Below, piece by piece: positions 9,156 to 17,915 of a stretch of DNA of 64,000 nt. Every line of letters begins with the position of its first letter. Positions within the stretch are counted from its first letter, which is position 1. The position numbers and the translations under genes are program-made. Under the pieces are notes generated by a model. It was not told the origin of the DNA. It did not search any database and worked only from the letters and a program-made list of their open reading frames with translations. This DNA comes from Halodurantibacterium flavum (GTDB lineage: Bacteria; Pseudomonadota; Alphaproteobacteria; Rhodobacterales; Rhodobacteraceae), in assembly GCF_042681825.1 (NCBI RefSeq), contig NZ_JBHUGH010000036.1, forward strand, positions 1-64,000, given 5' to 3'.

Positions 9156-10112
9156 ATGAAAAGAACCGGGCTGGCGCTTGTCGCCGCAATGAGCCTTGCA
9201 AGCACCGCATCCGCCTATGAACTTTCGATCGCCACGGGCGGGACGGGCGGCGTCTATTACCCCTATGGCGGCGGTCTGGCCGAACTTATCAATCGCCATG
9301 TCGAGGGTCACACCGCCTCGGCCGAGGTCACGGGCGCATCGGTCGAGAACATGGCGCTGATCTCGCGCGGTGACAGCGACATCGCTACCGTGCTCGCCGA
9401 TACGGCTTATGCGGCCTATAACGGCACCGATCCCTTTGCCGAACGTCCGATGCCAGAGACGCGGGCGCTCGCCTCGATCTATCCGAACGCGGTGCAGCTT
9501 GTGGTGCTGGCCGACAGCCCGATCAACAGTCTTGCGGATCTGCGCGGGCAGCGCGTGTCGGTCGGCGCGCCGGGCTCGGGGACCGAGGTGAATGCCCAGG
9601 CGCTTCTGGAGGCGAACGGCATCACCTATGACGACTTCACCGCCGAGCGGCTGAATTTCAACGAGACCGCGGATGCGCTGCGCGACGGCGATATCGTCGC
9701 CGGCTTCTGGAGCGTCGGACCCCCGACCAGCAGCATCATGAACCTTGCCGCGACCCGGTCCATCCGGATCATCCCGATCAGCGATGAGGAAATCGCCGCC
9801 GCGGTAGAGCTTGAGCCGGTCTTTTCCGCCTACACGCTTGCCGCGGGCACGTATGACGGCATGACCGAGGACGTGCAGACGATCGCCATTCCCAACGTTC
9901 TGGTCGTGCATGAGGACATGGAGGAAGAGCTCGCCTACGAAATCACGCGCGTGCTGTTCGAACGTGTCGACGAGTTGATCGCGATCCACCCGGCGGCCAA
10001 TGACACGACCGTCGAATTCTCCTTGTCCTCGACGCCGGTGCCGCTGCATCCCGGCGCGATCCGCTATTACCAGGAAATCGGGGCCGAGGTGCCGGAGCAC
10101 CTGATGCCGTGA
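9156..10112 (+). CDS. TAXI-family TRAP transporter substrate-binding protein
   Basis: 318 residues. A signal peptide ends at about residue 20 (STASA then YELSIATGG). The TAXI-family opening GGTGGVYYPYGGGLAELI is clear, followed by the periplasmic-binding fold with GAPGSGTEVNAQALLEANGI. TAXI proteins deliver a periplasmic substrate, usually an organic acid or amino acid, to a sodium- or proton-driven TRAP permease. The substrate cannot be read from sequence. The ATG at 9156 has GGGAGG five bases upstream. The longer open frame (from 9015) runs through the promoter. It is the first gene of a three-gene operon. Confidence 0.9.
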   Translation: MKRTGLALVAAMSLASTASAYELSIATGGTGGVYYPYGGGLAELINRHVEGHTASAEVTGASVENMALISRGDSDIATVLADTAYAAYNGTDPFAERPMPETRALASIYPNAVQLVVLADSPINSLADLRGQRVSVGAPGSGTEVNAQALLEANGITYDDFTAERLNFNETADALRDGDIVAGFWSVGPPTSSIMNLAATRSIRIIPISDEEIAAAVELEPVFSAYTLAAGTYDGMTEDVQTIAIPNVLVVHEDMEEELAYEITRVLFERVDELIAIHPAANDTTVEFSLSSTPVPLHPGAIRYYQEIGAEVPEHLMP

Positions 10113-10115
10113 ACG

Positions 10116-10583
10116 GTGCAGTATCCGGTGTCCAGAGTGCCGGTCTGGTCTGCCATTTTCGGCCTACTCGTTTTCGCCAGCGCCCCTGCGCTGGCGAATG
10201 CGCTTGAGATACATGTGGCGGACCAGCCGTCGATCAGATGGCATATTGACGGCGAATGGTGCCTGCACTGGTCGCATTCCGTCACCGGGGGGGCGGTTGC
10301 CGACTGCTTTGTCGGAAGGGACGGTCAGCTTTTTCTGACGCGCTCTTTCCTGCATGATGCGGCGGCCGGGCTTGGACATATTCCCGGGCGTGGTGTATTG
10401 CGCGACGTGCCGGGCGGTTACTGGATCGACGGCATTGACGAGCCACTGCCGGGAAACCGGCTCAGGCTCCGGGTTGGCGGCCCGACCGTGGGGCACGAAT
10501 TACGCAGCGGCGATCAGGTGATCCCGCTGTCAGAGCAGTTTAGCGGTCAGCGGATCGAGTTGCGCTGGCATCCTGAAGAGTGA
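10116..10583 (+). CDS. DUF1850 protein of the TAXI TRAP operon
   Basis: 155 residues from a GTG three bases after the TAXI-gene stop. A signal-peptide-like stretch (about residues 10-29, ending ALANALE) precedes a compact domain with WHIDGEWCLHWSHSVTGG. DUF1850 proteins recur between TAXI binding proteins and fused permeases, which suggests an accessory or small-subunit role in the transporter; no biochemical role is established. A later GTG start is possible. Confidence 0.78.
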   Translation: MQYPVSRVPVWSAIFGLLVFASAPALANALEIHVADQPSIRWHIDGEWCLHWSHSVTGGAVADCFVGRDGQLFLTRSFLHDAAAGLGHIPGRGVLRDVPGGYWIDGIDEPLPGNRLRLRVGGPTVGHELRSGDQVIPLSEQFSGQRIELRWHPEE

Positions 10584-10590
10584 GGGGTCC

Positions 10591-12633
10591 ATGGCTGATC
10601 TGAAACCGGGCATCGCAGGCATGCAGACCCATGTTCCCGAGGAATTGCGGACCGAGCCCGTCTTTCAGCCGCGACCTGTGATTATCGCAATTGCGATGGT
10701 CGGCATCGCTCTTTCGCTCTTTCAGCTTTATTCTGCCGGTGTGCGTCCGCTCGGGCTCTTCTACCAGCGGTCCATCCATCTTGCCTTCATCATGGCGCTC
10801 GCCTTCCTCATGTTCCCTGTCTTCGGCCCCCGGCGAAAGCGGGGCGTGATCGGCTGGTTGATCGACGCGGTATTTCTGGTCGCGGCTGTCGCGAGCGGCG
10901 CCTATCTGGTCATCAATCTGGACGCGATCATCGCCCGCGCCGGCTTCTGGTCCCAGCTCGACATCTTCATGGGGATCGTGACCACCGTCGCGGTACTGGA
11001 GGCGAGCCGCCGCGCCATTGGTCTTGGCATGACCATAATCGGGGCCGTTGCCATTCTCTACGCGCTCGCTGGCCCGCGCGGGGCGCTTCCCTGGCTGGGG
11101 GAATGGATGCCCGGCATCCTTTCGCATCGCGGCAACAGCATCGACCGGCTGGTCGGGCAGCTCTACCTCGGACAAGAGGGCATCTTCGGCCTGCCGCTGG
11201 GGGTCGCCGCGACCTACATCTTTGTCTTCGTCCTCTTTGGCGCCTTTCTGGAGGTGACTGGGGCGGGCCGCTTCTTCATCGATCTTGCCTATGCCGCCAC
11301 GGGGCGCAAGGCCGGTGGTCCTGCCAAGGCAGCCGTGCTCGCCTCGGCCGGGATGGGCTCGATCTCGGGCTCAGCCATCGCGAATGTGGTGACGACGGGG
11401 GCCTTTACCATCCCGCTGATGAAGCGTCTCGGCTATCGCCCTGCGCAGGCCGGCGGGATCGAGGCGGCGGCTTCGACGGGCGGGCAGATAACGCCGCCGC
11501 TGATGGGGGCAGGGGCCTTTCTCATCTCGGAATTCACCCGGACGCCTTACATTGACATCGTCATGGTCTCGATCTTTCCGGCGGTGCTTTATCTCGGGAC
11601 CGTCTATCTTTTTGTCCATCTGGTGGCGATGAAGGCGGGGATGAAGGGAATGTCCGCCGCCGAACTTCCGGTCGTACGCCAGGTGCTTGCGGCCGGCTGG
11701 CAGTTCATCGTGCCGCTGGTGGTTCTGGTCTGGCTGCTCGTGAACAATGTCTCGCCGATGCGGGTGGGCTTCTGGGCGATCATGTCGGTGATCGCGGTCA
11801 CGCTGTTGCGCGCCGGGTTCGAGATGGTCTTTCTCGATCCCCGCCGTGGACGTCCGCTTACTGCCGCGCGCGTGACTGAGGCAGTGAGCCGCGGCATAGC
11901 ATTGTTCTTTGAGGCGCTCGCGCTTGGGGCGCGGAACGCCGTCGCGGTTTCCATCGCCTGTGCGGTTGCGGGAATAATCGTCGGCGTGGTGGGGCTGACC
12001 GGGCTGGGGCTCAAGTTCTCGTCCATGATGGTCGCCTTTTCGGGCGGCAACATCGTTCTTGCGCTGATCCTCGTCCTGCTGGCAAGCCTTGTGCTGGGGC
12101 TCGGCCTGCCTGTCACGGCGGCCTATATCGTGCTGATCGTGCTTGTCGGCCCGGCGCTGTCATCCGAGTTCGGTATTCCGCTGCTGATCGCGCACCTGGT
12201 CGTCTTCTGGTACAGTCAGGACAGTAATGTCACACCTCCGGTCGCGCTGGCGGGCTTTGCCGGCGCGGCCATCGCTGGCGCCAAGCCGATGGAGACGAGC
12301 GTTCAGGCCTGGAAATTTGCCAAGGGCCTCTACCTCATCCCGGCCTTCATGGTGTTCAATCCGGAAATCATCATGGGCGGGCCGCTGCCCTATGTAATCT
12401 GGACAGGTGCGGTCGCCATCCTTGCGCTGGTCTGTTTTGCGGCGGCGCTCGAGGGGTGGCTTTTCACCCGGATGGATCTGATTTCACGTGTCCTGGTCGT
12501 GCCCGCGACCATCGGGGTCTTTTACCCGATGTTCGCGGTCGAGGTCGCTGGCGCGGCCCTGTTGCTGGGGATCGTGGCGTTCAACTGGTGGCGTTCGCGG
12601 AACCCGGACCCAGAAGCCGCGCCATCGCGCTGA
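10591..12633 (+). CDS. Fused TRAP transporter permease (4TM plus 12TM)
   Basis: 680 residues, with many hydrophobic segments throughout. The size and order match the fused DctQ-DctM-type permeases that partner TAXI binding proteins. The large-subunit signature is visible in GMGSISGSAIANVVTTGAFTI and in GLGLPVTAAYIVL. It sits in the cytoplasmic membrane and moves substrate delivered by the TAXI protein, driven by an ion gradient. GAGGGG precedes the ATG. Its 3' end overlaps the convergent hydrolase gene by 53 bases. Confidence 0.9.
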   Translation: MADLKPGIAGMQTHVPEELRTEPVFQPRPVIIAIAMVGIALSLFQLYSAGVRPLGLFYQRSIHLAFIMALAFLMFPVFGPRRKRGVIGWLIDAVFLVAAVASGAYLVINLDAIIARAGFWSQLDIFMGIVTTVAVLEASRRAIGLGMTIIGAVAILYALAGPRGALPWLGEWMPGILSHRGNSIDRLVGQLYLGQEGIFGLPLGVAATYIFVFVLFGAFLEVTGAGRFFIDLAYAATGRKAGGPAKAAVLASAGMGSISGSAIANVVTTGAFTIPLMKRLGYRPAQAGGIEAAASTGGQITPPLMGAGAFLISEFTRTPYIDIVMVSIFPAVLYLGTVYLFVHLVAMKAGMKGMSAAELPVVRQVLAAGWQFIVPLVVLVWLLVNNVSPMRVGFWAIMSVIAVTLLRAGFEMVFLDPRRGRPLTAARVTEAVSRGIALFFEALALGARNAVAVSIACAVAGIIVGVVGLTGLGLKFSSMMVAFSGGNIVLALILVLLASLVLGLGLPVTAAYIVLIVLVGPALSSEFGIPLLIAHLVVFWYSQDSNVTPPVALAGFAGAAIAGAKPMETSVQAWKFAKGLYLIPAFMVFNPEIIMGGPLPYVIWTGAVAILALVCFAAALEGWLFTRMDLISRVLVVPATIGVFYPMFAVEVAGAALLLGIVAFNWWRSRNPDPEAAPSR

Positions 12634-13249
12634 GGTCCTCGCGCCCAAGGCCATGACCGGCACCGGGCCAGATCCGCGTTTCGGGTTCGGCGCCGATCGC
12701 TCGGAACGTCTCGGCACTGCGTTCCACGCGCGACAGTGGAATGTGGGGGTCACGCGCGTGGCAACTGATCCAGACGGGCATGCCGTCGGCGCGACCGGCA
12801 TAGTCGAACCGTTTCTCGCCATAGCCGTAGAGCGCGGGTTCAGCCCCCCCTCCGGCATCGCCCGTCCCGACCAGCCCGCCCGAAAAGCCGAAGACCGAAT
12901 GCAGGCCGCCGTGCCGTGCCGCGTATTCCAGCGCCAGACAGGCGCCCTGACTGAATCCCGCCAGCGCGATGCGATCACGCGTCAGGCCCGCCGCTTCCAA
13001 TGTGCCGATCGCGGCGTCAACGTCGGCCAGCGCCCTGTCCAGCCATGGCGCGAGGGCATCATGAGGCGCGAGGAAGCTGACCGGCCACCAGGAGTTCCCC
13101 GCCGCCTCGGGGGCGACGAGGGCCAGATCCTGCAGCCCGGCCTGCGCTGGCAGCCCCAGCATATCCGCTGCACTCCCGCCCCGGCCGTGCAAAAGCACAA
13201 GGCCGAGACGCGCCGTTTCGGCAGGCATACCCCCCCGGCGAATCGTCAT
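12581..13249 (-). CDS. Alpha/beta hydrolase, phospholipase/carboxylesterase family
   Basis: 222 residues. The oxyanion motif LVLLHGRGGSAADM (about 17-30) and the nucleophile elbow GFSQG (Ser100) are intact. A likely Asp lies in ARDPHIP and His in GAGHG, completing the triad. This is the small carboxylesterase/dienelactone-hydrolase-like group. It follows the VOC protein with a 4-base ATGA overlap, which implies translation coupling and a shared pathway, perhaps a hydrolysis step after dioxygenation. The substrate is unknown. Confidence 0.82.
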   Translation of the reverse strand: MTIRRGGMPAETARLGLVLLHGRGGSAADMLGLPAQAGLQDLALVAPEAAGNSWWPVSFLAPHDALAPWLDRALADVDAAIGTLEAAGLTRDRIALAGFSQGACLALEYAARHGGLHSVFGFSGGLVGTGDAGGGAEPALYGYGEKRFDYAGRADGMPVWISCHARDPHIPLSRVERSAETFRAIGAEPETRIWPGAGHGLGREDLSAMARLLGPGSANATS

Positions 13250-14166
13250 TCCGGCACCCGCAGGGGCGGCAAACTAGCCTCGATCCGGGCGCGGATGCCT
13301 TCGTATTGCGGCGGCAGCTTCAGCGACCGGCCCAAGGCCTCTGGTGCCTCATCCACCGCAAAACCCGGCGGGTCGGTGGCGACCTCGAACAGGATGCCGC
13401 CCGGTTCGCGGAAGTAAATGGCATTGAAATACTGCCGGTCGATCTGCGGTGTCACCTGCATCCCTGCAACCGACAGCGCCTCTCTCAGATCATTCTGCAT
13501 CGCATCGTCCAGCGCGCGGAAGGCGACGTGGTGGATGGTTCCGGCGCCGGGCTGCGCGCGGGGGGCGTCATCGACGCGCAGCAGATCCACGACCGAGGCG
13601 CGACCACCGCCCTTGGCGACAAGGCGCAGACGCTCTTGCCCCGCAGCGGATTCGTGCCCTGCCTCTTCATACCCGAAAACGGTCGTCAGTATCCGTGCGG
13701 TCGGGCCCGGGTCACGCAGCCACAGCGTGACCGAATGAAACCCGTCATCCGCATCGCCCGAAAGGCCAGCGGTGCCGACAAGTTCCAGTTTCTGGCCATC
13801 CGGGTCGCGCAGCGGCAGGACGCGGTCGCCGAACCTCTGTTCCTCTGGCAGCAGCGTGACGCCGGCGCCGCGCAGGCGTTCTGCCCAACCGTCGAGCGAG
13901 GTTTCAGGTACGGCATAGGCAAAGCTTTCGGTCATGCCATGGCCGGCCCGCCCTTGCCGGGCGCCTGCGAACGGGAAAAACGTCAGGATTGTTCCCGGCG
14001 CACCTTCGGCATTTCCATAATAAAGGTGATAGGTGCCGGGGTCATCGAAGTTCACGGTCTTCTTGACCAGCCTTTGCCGCAACGGTCCGACATAGAAATC
14101 GACATTCGGTTGCACCTCGCCGGTGATCGCGGTGACGTGGTGAAGTCCAGGGACGTGATGGGACAT
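13246..14166 (-). CDS. Ring-cleaving-dioxygenase-like VOC/glyoxalase protein
   Basis: 306 residues with two glyoxalase/VOC modules: HHVTAITG at residues 9-16 opens the first, and IHHVAFRALDDA, with GGILFEVATDPPGF near the end, marks the second. The His and Glu positions form the family metal site. Close relatives (MhqO/LinE-like) act on hydroquinone-type substrates, but specificity is not evident here. The start is the ATG at 14166 with AGGAGAACC upstream; the 53-residue extension in the open frame is not supported. It is the first gene of a two-gene operon with the hydrolase. Confidence 0.8.
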   Translation of the reverse strand: MSHHVPGLHHVTAITGEVQPNVDFYVGPLRQRLVKKTVNFDDPGTYHLYYGNAEGAPGTILTFFPFAGARQGRAGHGMTESFAYAVPETSLDGWAERLRGAGVTLLPEEQRFGDRVLPLRDPDGQKLELVGTAGLSGDADDGFHSVTLWLRDPGPTARILTTVFGYEEAGHESAAGQERLRLVAKGGGRASVVDLLRVDDAPRAQPGAGTIHHVAFRALDDAMQNDLREALSVAGMQVTPQIDRQYFNAIYFREPGGILFEVATDPPGFAVDEAPEALGRSLKLPPQYEGIRARIEASLPPLRVPE

Positions 14167-14318
14167 GATTGGGTTCTCCTGGTGTGGTGTGCCAGAGATG
14201 GGCCGCAGTGACGTCCACGGCAATGCCTTTTGCCCGCGCGCTTCCTGTGCGGCGCTGCACAACCGGCAGAAAGCCAGCGCCGGTGGACAAGCGGGGCCCG
14301 CGGACATATGGTGCCGCC

Positions 14319-14549
14319 ATGACATGGGATGCGGAACTCGACGCGATCGGGCTTTTATGCCCGCTGCCGGTGCTCAAGGCGCGCAAACGCATTTCATCCC
14401 TGCCCCCGGGCGGGGTGCTGCGCCTTCTGGCGACGGACCCGGCGGCGCATGTGGATGTGCCGCATTACTGCGCCGAGGCGGGGCACACCCTGCTGGAAAC
14501 CGCAGAAGAGGGCGAAACGCTCGTCTTCCTGATCCGCAAGAAAGGCTAG
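14319..14549 (+). CDS. tusA: TusA-family sulfurtransferase
   Basis: 76 residues, the normal TusA length. The active-site CPxP motif is in GLLCPLPVLKARKR (Cys at residue 13), followed by the DPAAHVDVPHYC segment. TusA-like proteins carry persulfide sulfur and feed tRNA thiolation, molybdenum cofactor synthesis and other sulfur transfer. Its stop overlaps the end of the convergent Fe-S protein gene by 4 bases. Placed next to a formate dehydrogenase cluster containing FdhD, it may supply sulfur for cofactor sulfuration (inference). The start ATG has no strong ribosome site. Confidence 0.85.
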   Translation: MTWDAELDAIGLLCPLPVLKARKRISSLPPGGVLRLLATDPAAHVDVPHYCAEAGHTLLETAEEGETLVFLIRKKG

Positions 14550-16558
14550 TTGCGGTAGTCGTCGCTTGTGCGCACCCGCGGACGCGGGGCGCCTTCGTGC
14601 GGGTCGAAACCGTCATTCACCACCGATTGCACGCGGCAGTCGTCGCACATGGTCAGGACGCGCAGCCGCGCCTCGCCGGCCGGGCCGGCGAACATCCAGT
14701 GGTCCGACAGCTTTGCCTGCACCCGTTCGATGCTCGATCGCGTACCAAAGGCCTTGCCGCAGGATGTGCAGCAGAACGGCTCTTCCTCTTTCAGGATGCG
14801 GCGCGGCTGGTTCCATGCGTCAAAGTCGATCCGCGGTTCCAGGGTGATGGCGGTTTCCGGGCAGGTCGCGGCGCAAAGCCCGCATTGCACGCAGGCGCTT
14901 TCGGTAAAGCGCAGCATCGGCTGGTTCGGGTTGTCGGCCAGCGCGCCGGTCGGGCAGACCCCCACGCAGGACAGGCAAAGCGTGCAGGCCGCCGTATCCA
15001 GCACCACGGCGCCAAAGGGCGCGCCGGCCTCCAGCGGGATCTGCCGCGCGGGCGAGGGCGCGGTCTGGTTCATCTCTTCGAACGCGGTGGTGAGCAGGCT
15101 GCGCTTGGCGCCGGGCGCAAGGAAGGACGACCGTTTGTCCCGTGCCGCCGGGGCAGGGGGCCAGAGCGCGGCCTCCATCGCATCGGGATCATCGGCCTGA
15201 ACAAGCGCGATTGTGCCCGCCCCATGACCCATGGCGCTGCCGGTCGTGGCCATCAGGTCGAGCGTCGCCTCCAGCCCGCCGATGTCGTGGCGCGGGCGGT
15301 GCGGCGTCAGGATGCGGACGACCCCGGCGCCATAGGCAAGCGCCGCGGCCATGATTTCCGGGCCGATCTGCGTCACCTCGTTCACCAGCACCGGAATGAC
15401 ATGCGCGGGCAGGCCCCGCCCGAACCGGGCCGAGGCGTCGATCAACGGGGTTCCATGGGCATCGTCATGCAACAGCACGACCGGCGCGACCGTGCCGCCG
15501 GCCTGATACCAGGTCCGCAGCAGCGTCCGCAGGCGGCGCGCAAGGCTTTCGACGTCCGGCAGGGCGTAGCTTGCCGCCCCGGTCGGGCAGGCGGCGGCGC
15601 ATTGGCCGCAGCCCGCACAGATGTTCGGGTCTATCGCCACGGTGTCGCCCGCGGGTGTGATCGCCCCCGTCGGACAGAGGTCGAGGCAGCGGGTACAGCC
15701 CGTCGTCTTGTTGCGCGAATGGGCGCAAAGCTGCGGCGCAAAGCTGATGAAGCGCGGCTTGTCAAACGTGCCGACCATGCCGGCGGCCTGCCGCAGCGTT
15801 TCGGCCACGGCCACCGGGTCGCGGGGATCGGCCCGGAAATAACCAGGACGCAGATCATCCGCAGGGAACAGCGGGCGACCGCCGGTCAGGTCGATCACCA
15901 GATCGCAGCGCGACACCGCACCGTTCCGCGCGCCCTCGAACACCAGCGTCTGCCGGGATGAAGGGGCGGGCGCCGCATAGGCATCGACCGTCAGTTCAAA
16001 TGCGCCCAAGACGCCCTGCGCCTTGCGGATCTGCCCCTGCAACACGGGGAACACCGTGCGGCGCGGCGGCGTGACCGTTGCCCCCGGCACGATCAGCACC
16101 GTCACGTCCAGACTGTCGGCAAGGGTGGCCGCCGCCGCAACGGCCTCATCCCCGGCCCCGAGGATCAGCGCAACGCCCGCGCTTTCCATCGAGGTGATCT
16201 CATACGGGTTCGCCTCTTCGGCGGCGGCGGCGATCAGGGCGGCCATCTTGGGCCCGGCGGCGCGGGCATCTGCCGACCAGCCGCCGGTTTCGCGGATATT
16301 GGCAAAGAGGATATCGGTCACGCCATGTTCTTCGGCGACTTCCTCGAACAGCGGCTGTTCCTGCGTGCAGGCGACCGTGACCGGCACGCCTTCGGCCAAT
16401 GCACCGCGAAAGCGGTCGAGCTGGGCGCGGCAAAGCTGTGTCGCGCCTTCCGCGATCCTCCCGCAGCCGGCGCGTTCCAGGGCCCGTTCGTCCAGCGGCA
16501 TCGTCCCTTCGCACGAACAGGTCAGAATAAGGCGCGGAGTGGCGGGCATGGCTGGCAT
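14546..16558 (-). CDS. Multi-cluster 4Fe-4S protein of the formate dehydrogenase region
   Basis: 670 residues. Two ferredoxin-type pairs are clear: CTRCLDLCP (C288 to C295) with CAGCGQCAAACP (C314 to C324), and CTLCLSCVGVCP (C525 to C535) with CVQCGLCAATCP (C556 to C566). A further Cys set, CCTSC (596-600) and CDDC (638-641), looks like a zinc-ribbon or extra cluster. The region before residue 270 lacks ferredoxin motifs, although it has a CSC at 14-16. No signal peptide is seen, so it is cytoplasmic. It is a soluble electron-transfer or maturation protein; its partner is unknown. It is divergent from the lipoate-ligase-like gene. Confidence 0.82.
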   Translation of the reverse strand: MPAMPATPRLILTCSCEGTMPLDERALERAGCGRIAEGATQLCRAQLDRFRGALAEGVPVTVACTQEQPLFEEVAEEHGVTDILFANIRETGGWSADARAAGPKMAALIAAAAEEANPYEITSMESAGVALILGAGDEAVAAAATLADSLDVTVLIVPGATVTPPRRTVFPVLQGQIRKAQGVLGAFELTVDAYAAPAPSSRQTLVFEGARNGAVSRCDLVIDLTGGRPLFPADDLRPGYFRADPRDPVAVAETLRQAAGMVGTFDKPRFISFAPQLCAHSRNKTTGCTRCLDLCPTGAITPAGDTVAIDPNICAGCGQCAAACPTGAASYALPDVESLARRLRTLLRTWYQAGGTVAPVVLLHDDAHGTPLIDASARFGRGLPAHVIPVLVNEVTQIGPEIMAAALAYGAGVVRILTPHRPRHDIGGLEATLDLMATTGSAMGHGAGTIALVQADDPDAMEAALWPPAPAARDKRSSFLAPGAKRSLLTTAFEEMNQTAPSPARQIPLEAGAPFGAVVLDTAACTLCLSCVGVCPTGALADNPNQPMLRFTESACVQCGLCAATCPETAITLEPRIDFDAWNQPRRILKEEEPFCCTSCGKAFGTRSSIERVQAKLSDHWMFAGPAGEARLRVLTMCDDCRVQSVVNDGFDPHEGAPRPRVRTSDDYRN

Positions 16559-16635
16559 CCTGTGCTGGCGGTCTGCTTGCCCTTGCCGGAGACGGGCAAG
16601 GTGCGTTAGGCGCTATGTAACCCCGCAGGAGGCGA

Positions 16636-17367
16636 ATGTCACCCATGCCGACCGTCCAGACCAGCCCTCTGGTTCTTCCGCCGCCGTTCACGCAGGTAGC
16701 GGCCGATGGCAACGCGCTGCAAGAGGCGCTGCGCCTTGCGCCCGTCGAAGGTGCCGGAAGCTTTGTTTACCGCTGTGCCGGGGGCGTCTGGTCGGTCGCC
16801 GTGGTTCTGGAACCGGAGGTCCCGCTGGCCACCGCCCGTCTTGCCGTCTTTGCCGGAATGGGGGCGCTTGGCGACGCGCTTGCGGCCCATTGCGCGCCGG
16901 AACGTTCGGTCCGTTTCGATTATCCCGACGGCATCCGCTACGACAAGGCGCGCCTTGGCGGGGGGCGGCTGTCGGTGCCGCAGGGCTGCGCCGAGGATCA
17001 GGTCCCCGACTGGCTCGTGTTTTCCGCCGAACTCATCGCGGATCGGGATCATCTGGCCGATCCTGGTGTCTTTCCCGACAGCACCTCGCTGAAAGAGGAG
17101 GAGTTCGACGGCCCCGAGGCGATCATGGAGACCTTTGCCTCTTACCTCATGCTCTATTTCGACCGGTGGAAGCATCAGGGCTTTGCCGCCGTCGCAGAAC
17201 GTTATCTGGCGCGGATCGACCCGCCGATGCTCAGCGGGACGCGCGTGCTGGAAGACGGCGATCTGGTCGAACGGACGCCGGGCGGGGCCGAGCGCCGCAT
17301 CCGCCTTGCCGAAGGGCTTGCCGCCTGCCGCTGGCGCGATGCCGAGCGGGACGGGCCGCGTCTGTGA
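16636..17367 (+). CDS. Biotin/lipoate protein-ligase-like protein (DUF4444)
   Basis: 243 residues, cytoplasmic. The N-terminal two-thirds resembles the biotin/lipoate ligase fold (about residues 10-185, including YPDGIRYDKARLGGGRLSVP). A small C-terminal domain (about 190-243, with GTRVLEDGDLVERTPGG) resembles DUF4444. The substrate is not established. AGGAGG lies just upstream of the ATG. It starts a tightly overlapping plus-strand operon leading towards torD and the formate dehydrogenase genes, so a role in that enzyme's assembly is plausible but unproven. Confidence 0.75.
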   Translation: MSPMPTVQTSPLVLPPPFTQVAADGNALQEALRLAPVEGAGSFVYRCAGGVWSVAVVLEPEVPLATARLAVFAGMGALGDALAAHCAPERSVRFDYPDGIRYDKARLGGGRLSVPQGCAEDQVPDWLVFSAELIADRDHLADPGVFPDSTSLKEEEFDGPEAIMETFASYLMLYFDRWKHQGFAAVAERYLARIDPPMLSGTRVLEDGDLVERTPGGAERRIRLAEGLAACRWRDAERDGPRL

Positions 17368-17915
17368 TCCTCTTGCCCCGGACCATCCAGCTCGATCCCT
17401 CGGACACGGTGATCTTTGCCCCGGCGGCAGCACCGGGCGAATGGGCGGTGCCGGGGACCTTTCTCTATCATGGCCGCCCCGCCGGGAACCTGAACCGCAA
17501 GGAACAGATCGCGTTCCGCAGCGGGTTTCTGGGGGTCGAGAGCTTTGGCCATTCCACCCTTGTGACCGTGACCCCCGCCCGACCCGAGGAACGTGCCGCC
17601 GTGGTCGAGGCGCTGGCGGCGCAGTTCGTGGCAAAGCTTGGCGCCCCGGACATCGCGACCGCCCGCCCCGCCGCCGAGGAAGAGATCGCCTTTGCCGAGG
17701 ATATCTGCCGCGGCCATCCGCAGGGGACGCTGATCGCGCTCCATCGCGCGCGAGAGGGGGATGATATCCGCGAACAGTTCCGCACCATCCGGCCCCGAGA
17801 CGAAACCGCATTTTCGGCGGGCTATCTGCGCGGCCATGACCGGGCCTTCCACATCATCGAGACGGATGAGGACGATCCCGGCATCGACCTTCTTGATCTG
17901 CGAGGTAAGGAATGA
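17364..17915 (+). CDS. DUF6505-family protein
   Basis: 183 residues from a GTG that overlaps the previous stop (GTGA). No signal peptide or membrane segment. Recognisable stretches are LPRTIQLDPSDT near the start and GEWAVPGTFLYHG. It resembles the uncharacterised DUF6505 family found beside formate dehydrogenase accessory genes in alphaproteobacteria. Function unknown. It overlaps the next gene by four bases, so the three proteins are probably made in fixed proportion. Confidence 0.7.
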   Translation: MILLPRTIQLDPSDTVIFAPAAAPGEWAVPGTFLYHGRPAGNLNRKEQIAFRSGFLGVESFGHSTLVTVTPARPEERAAVVEALAAQFVAKLGAPDIATARPAAEEEIAFAEDICRGHPQGTLIALHRAREGDDIREQFRTIRPRDETAFSAGYLRGHDRAFHIIETDEDDPGIDLLDLRGKE

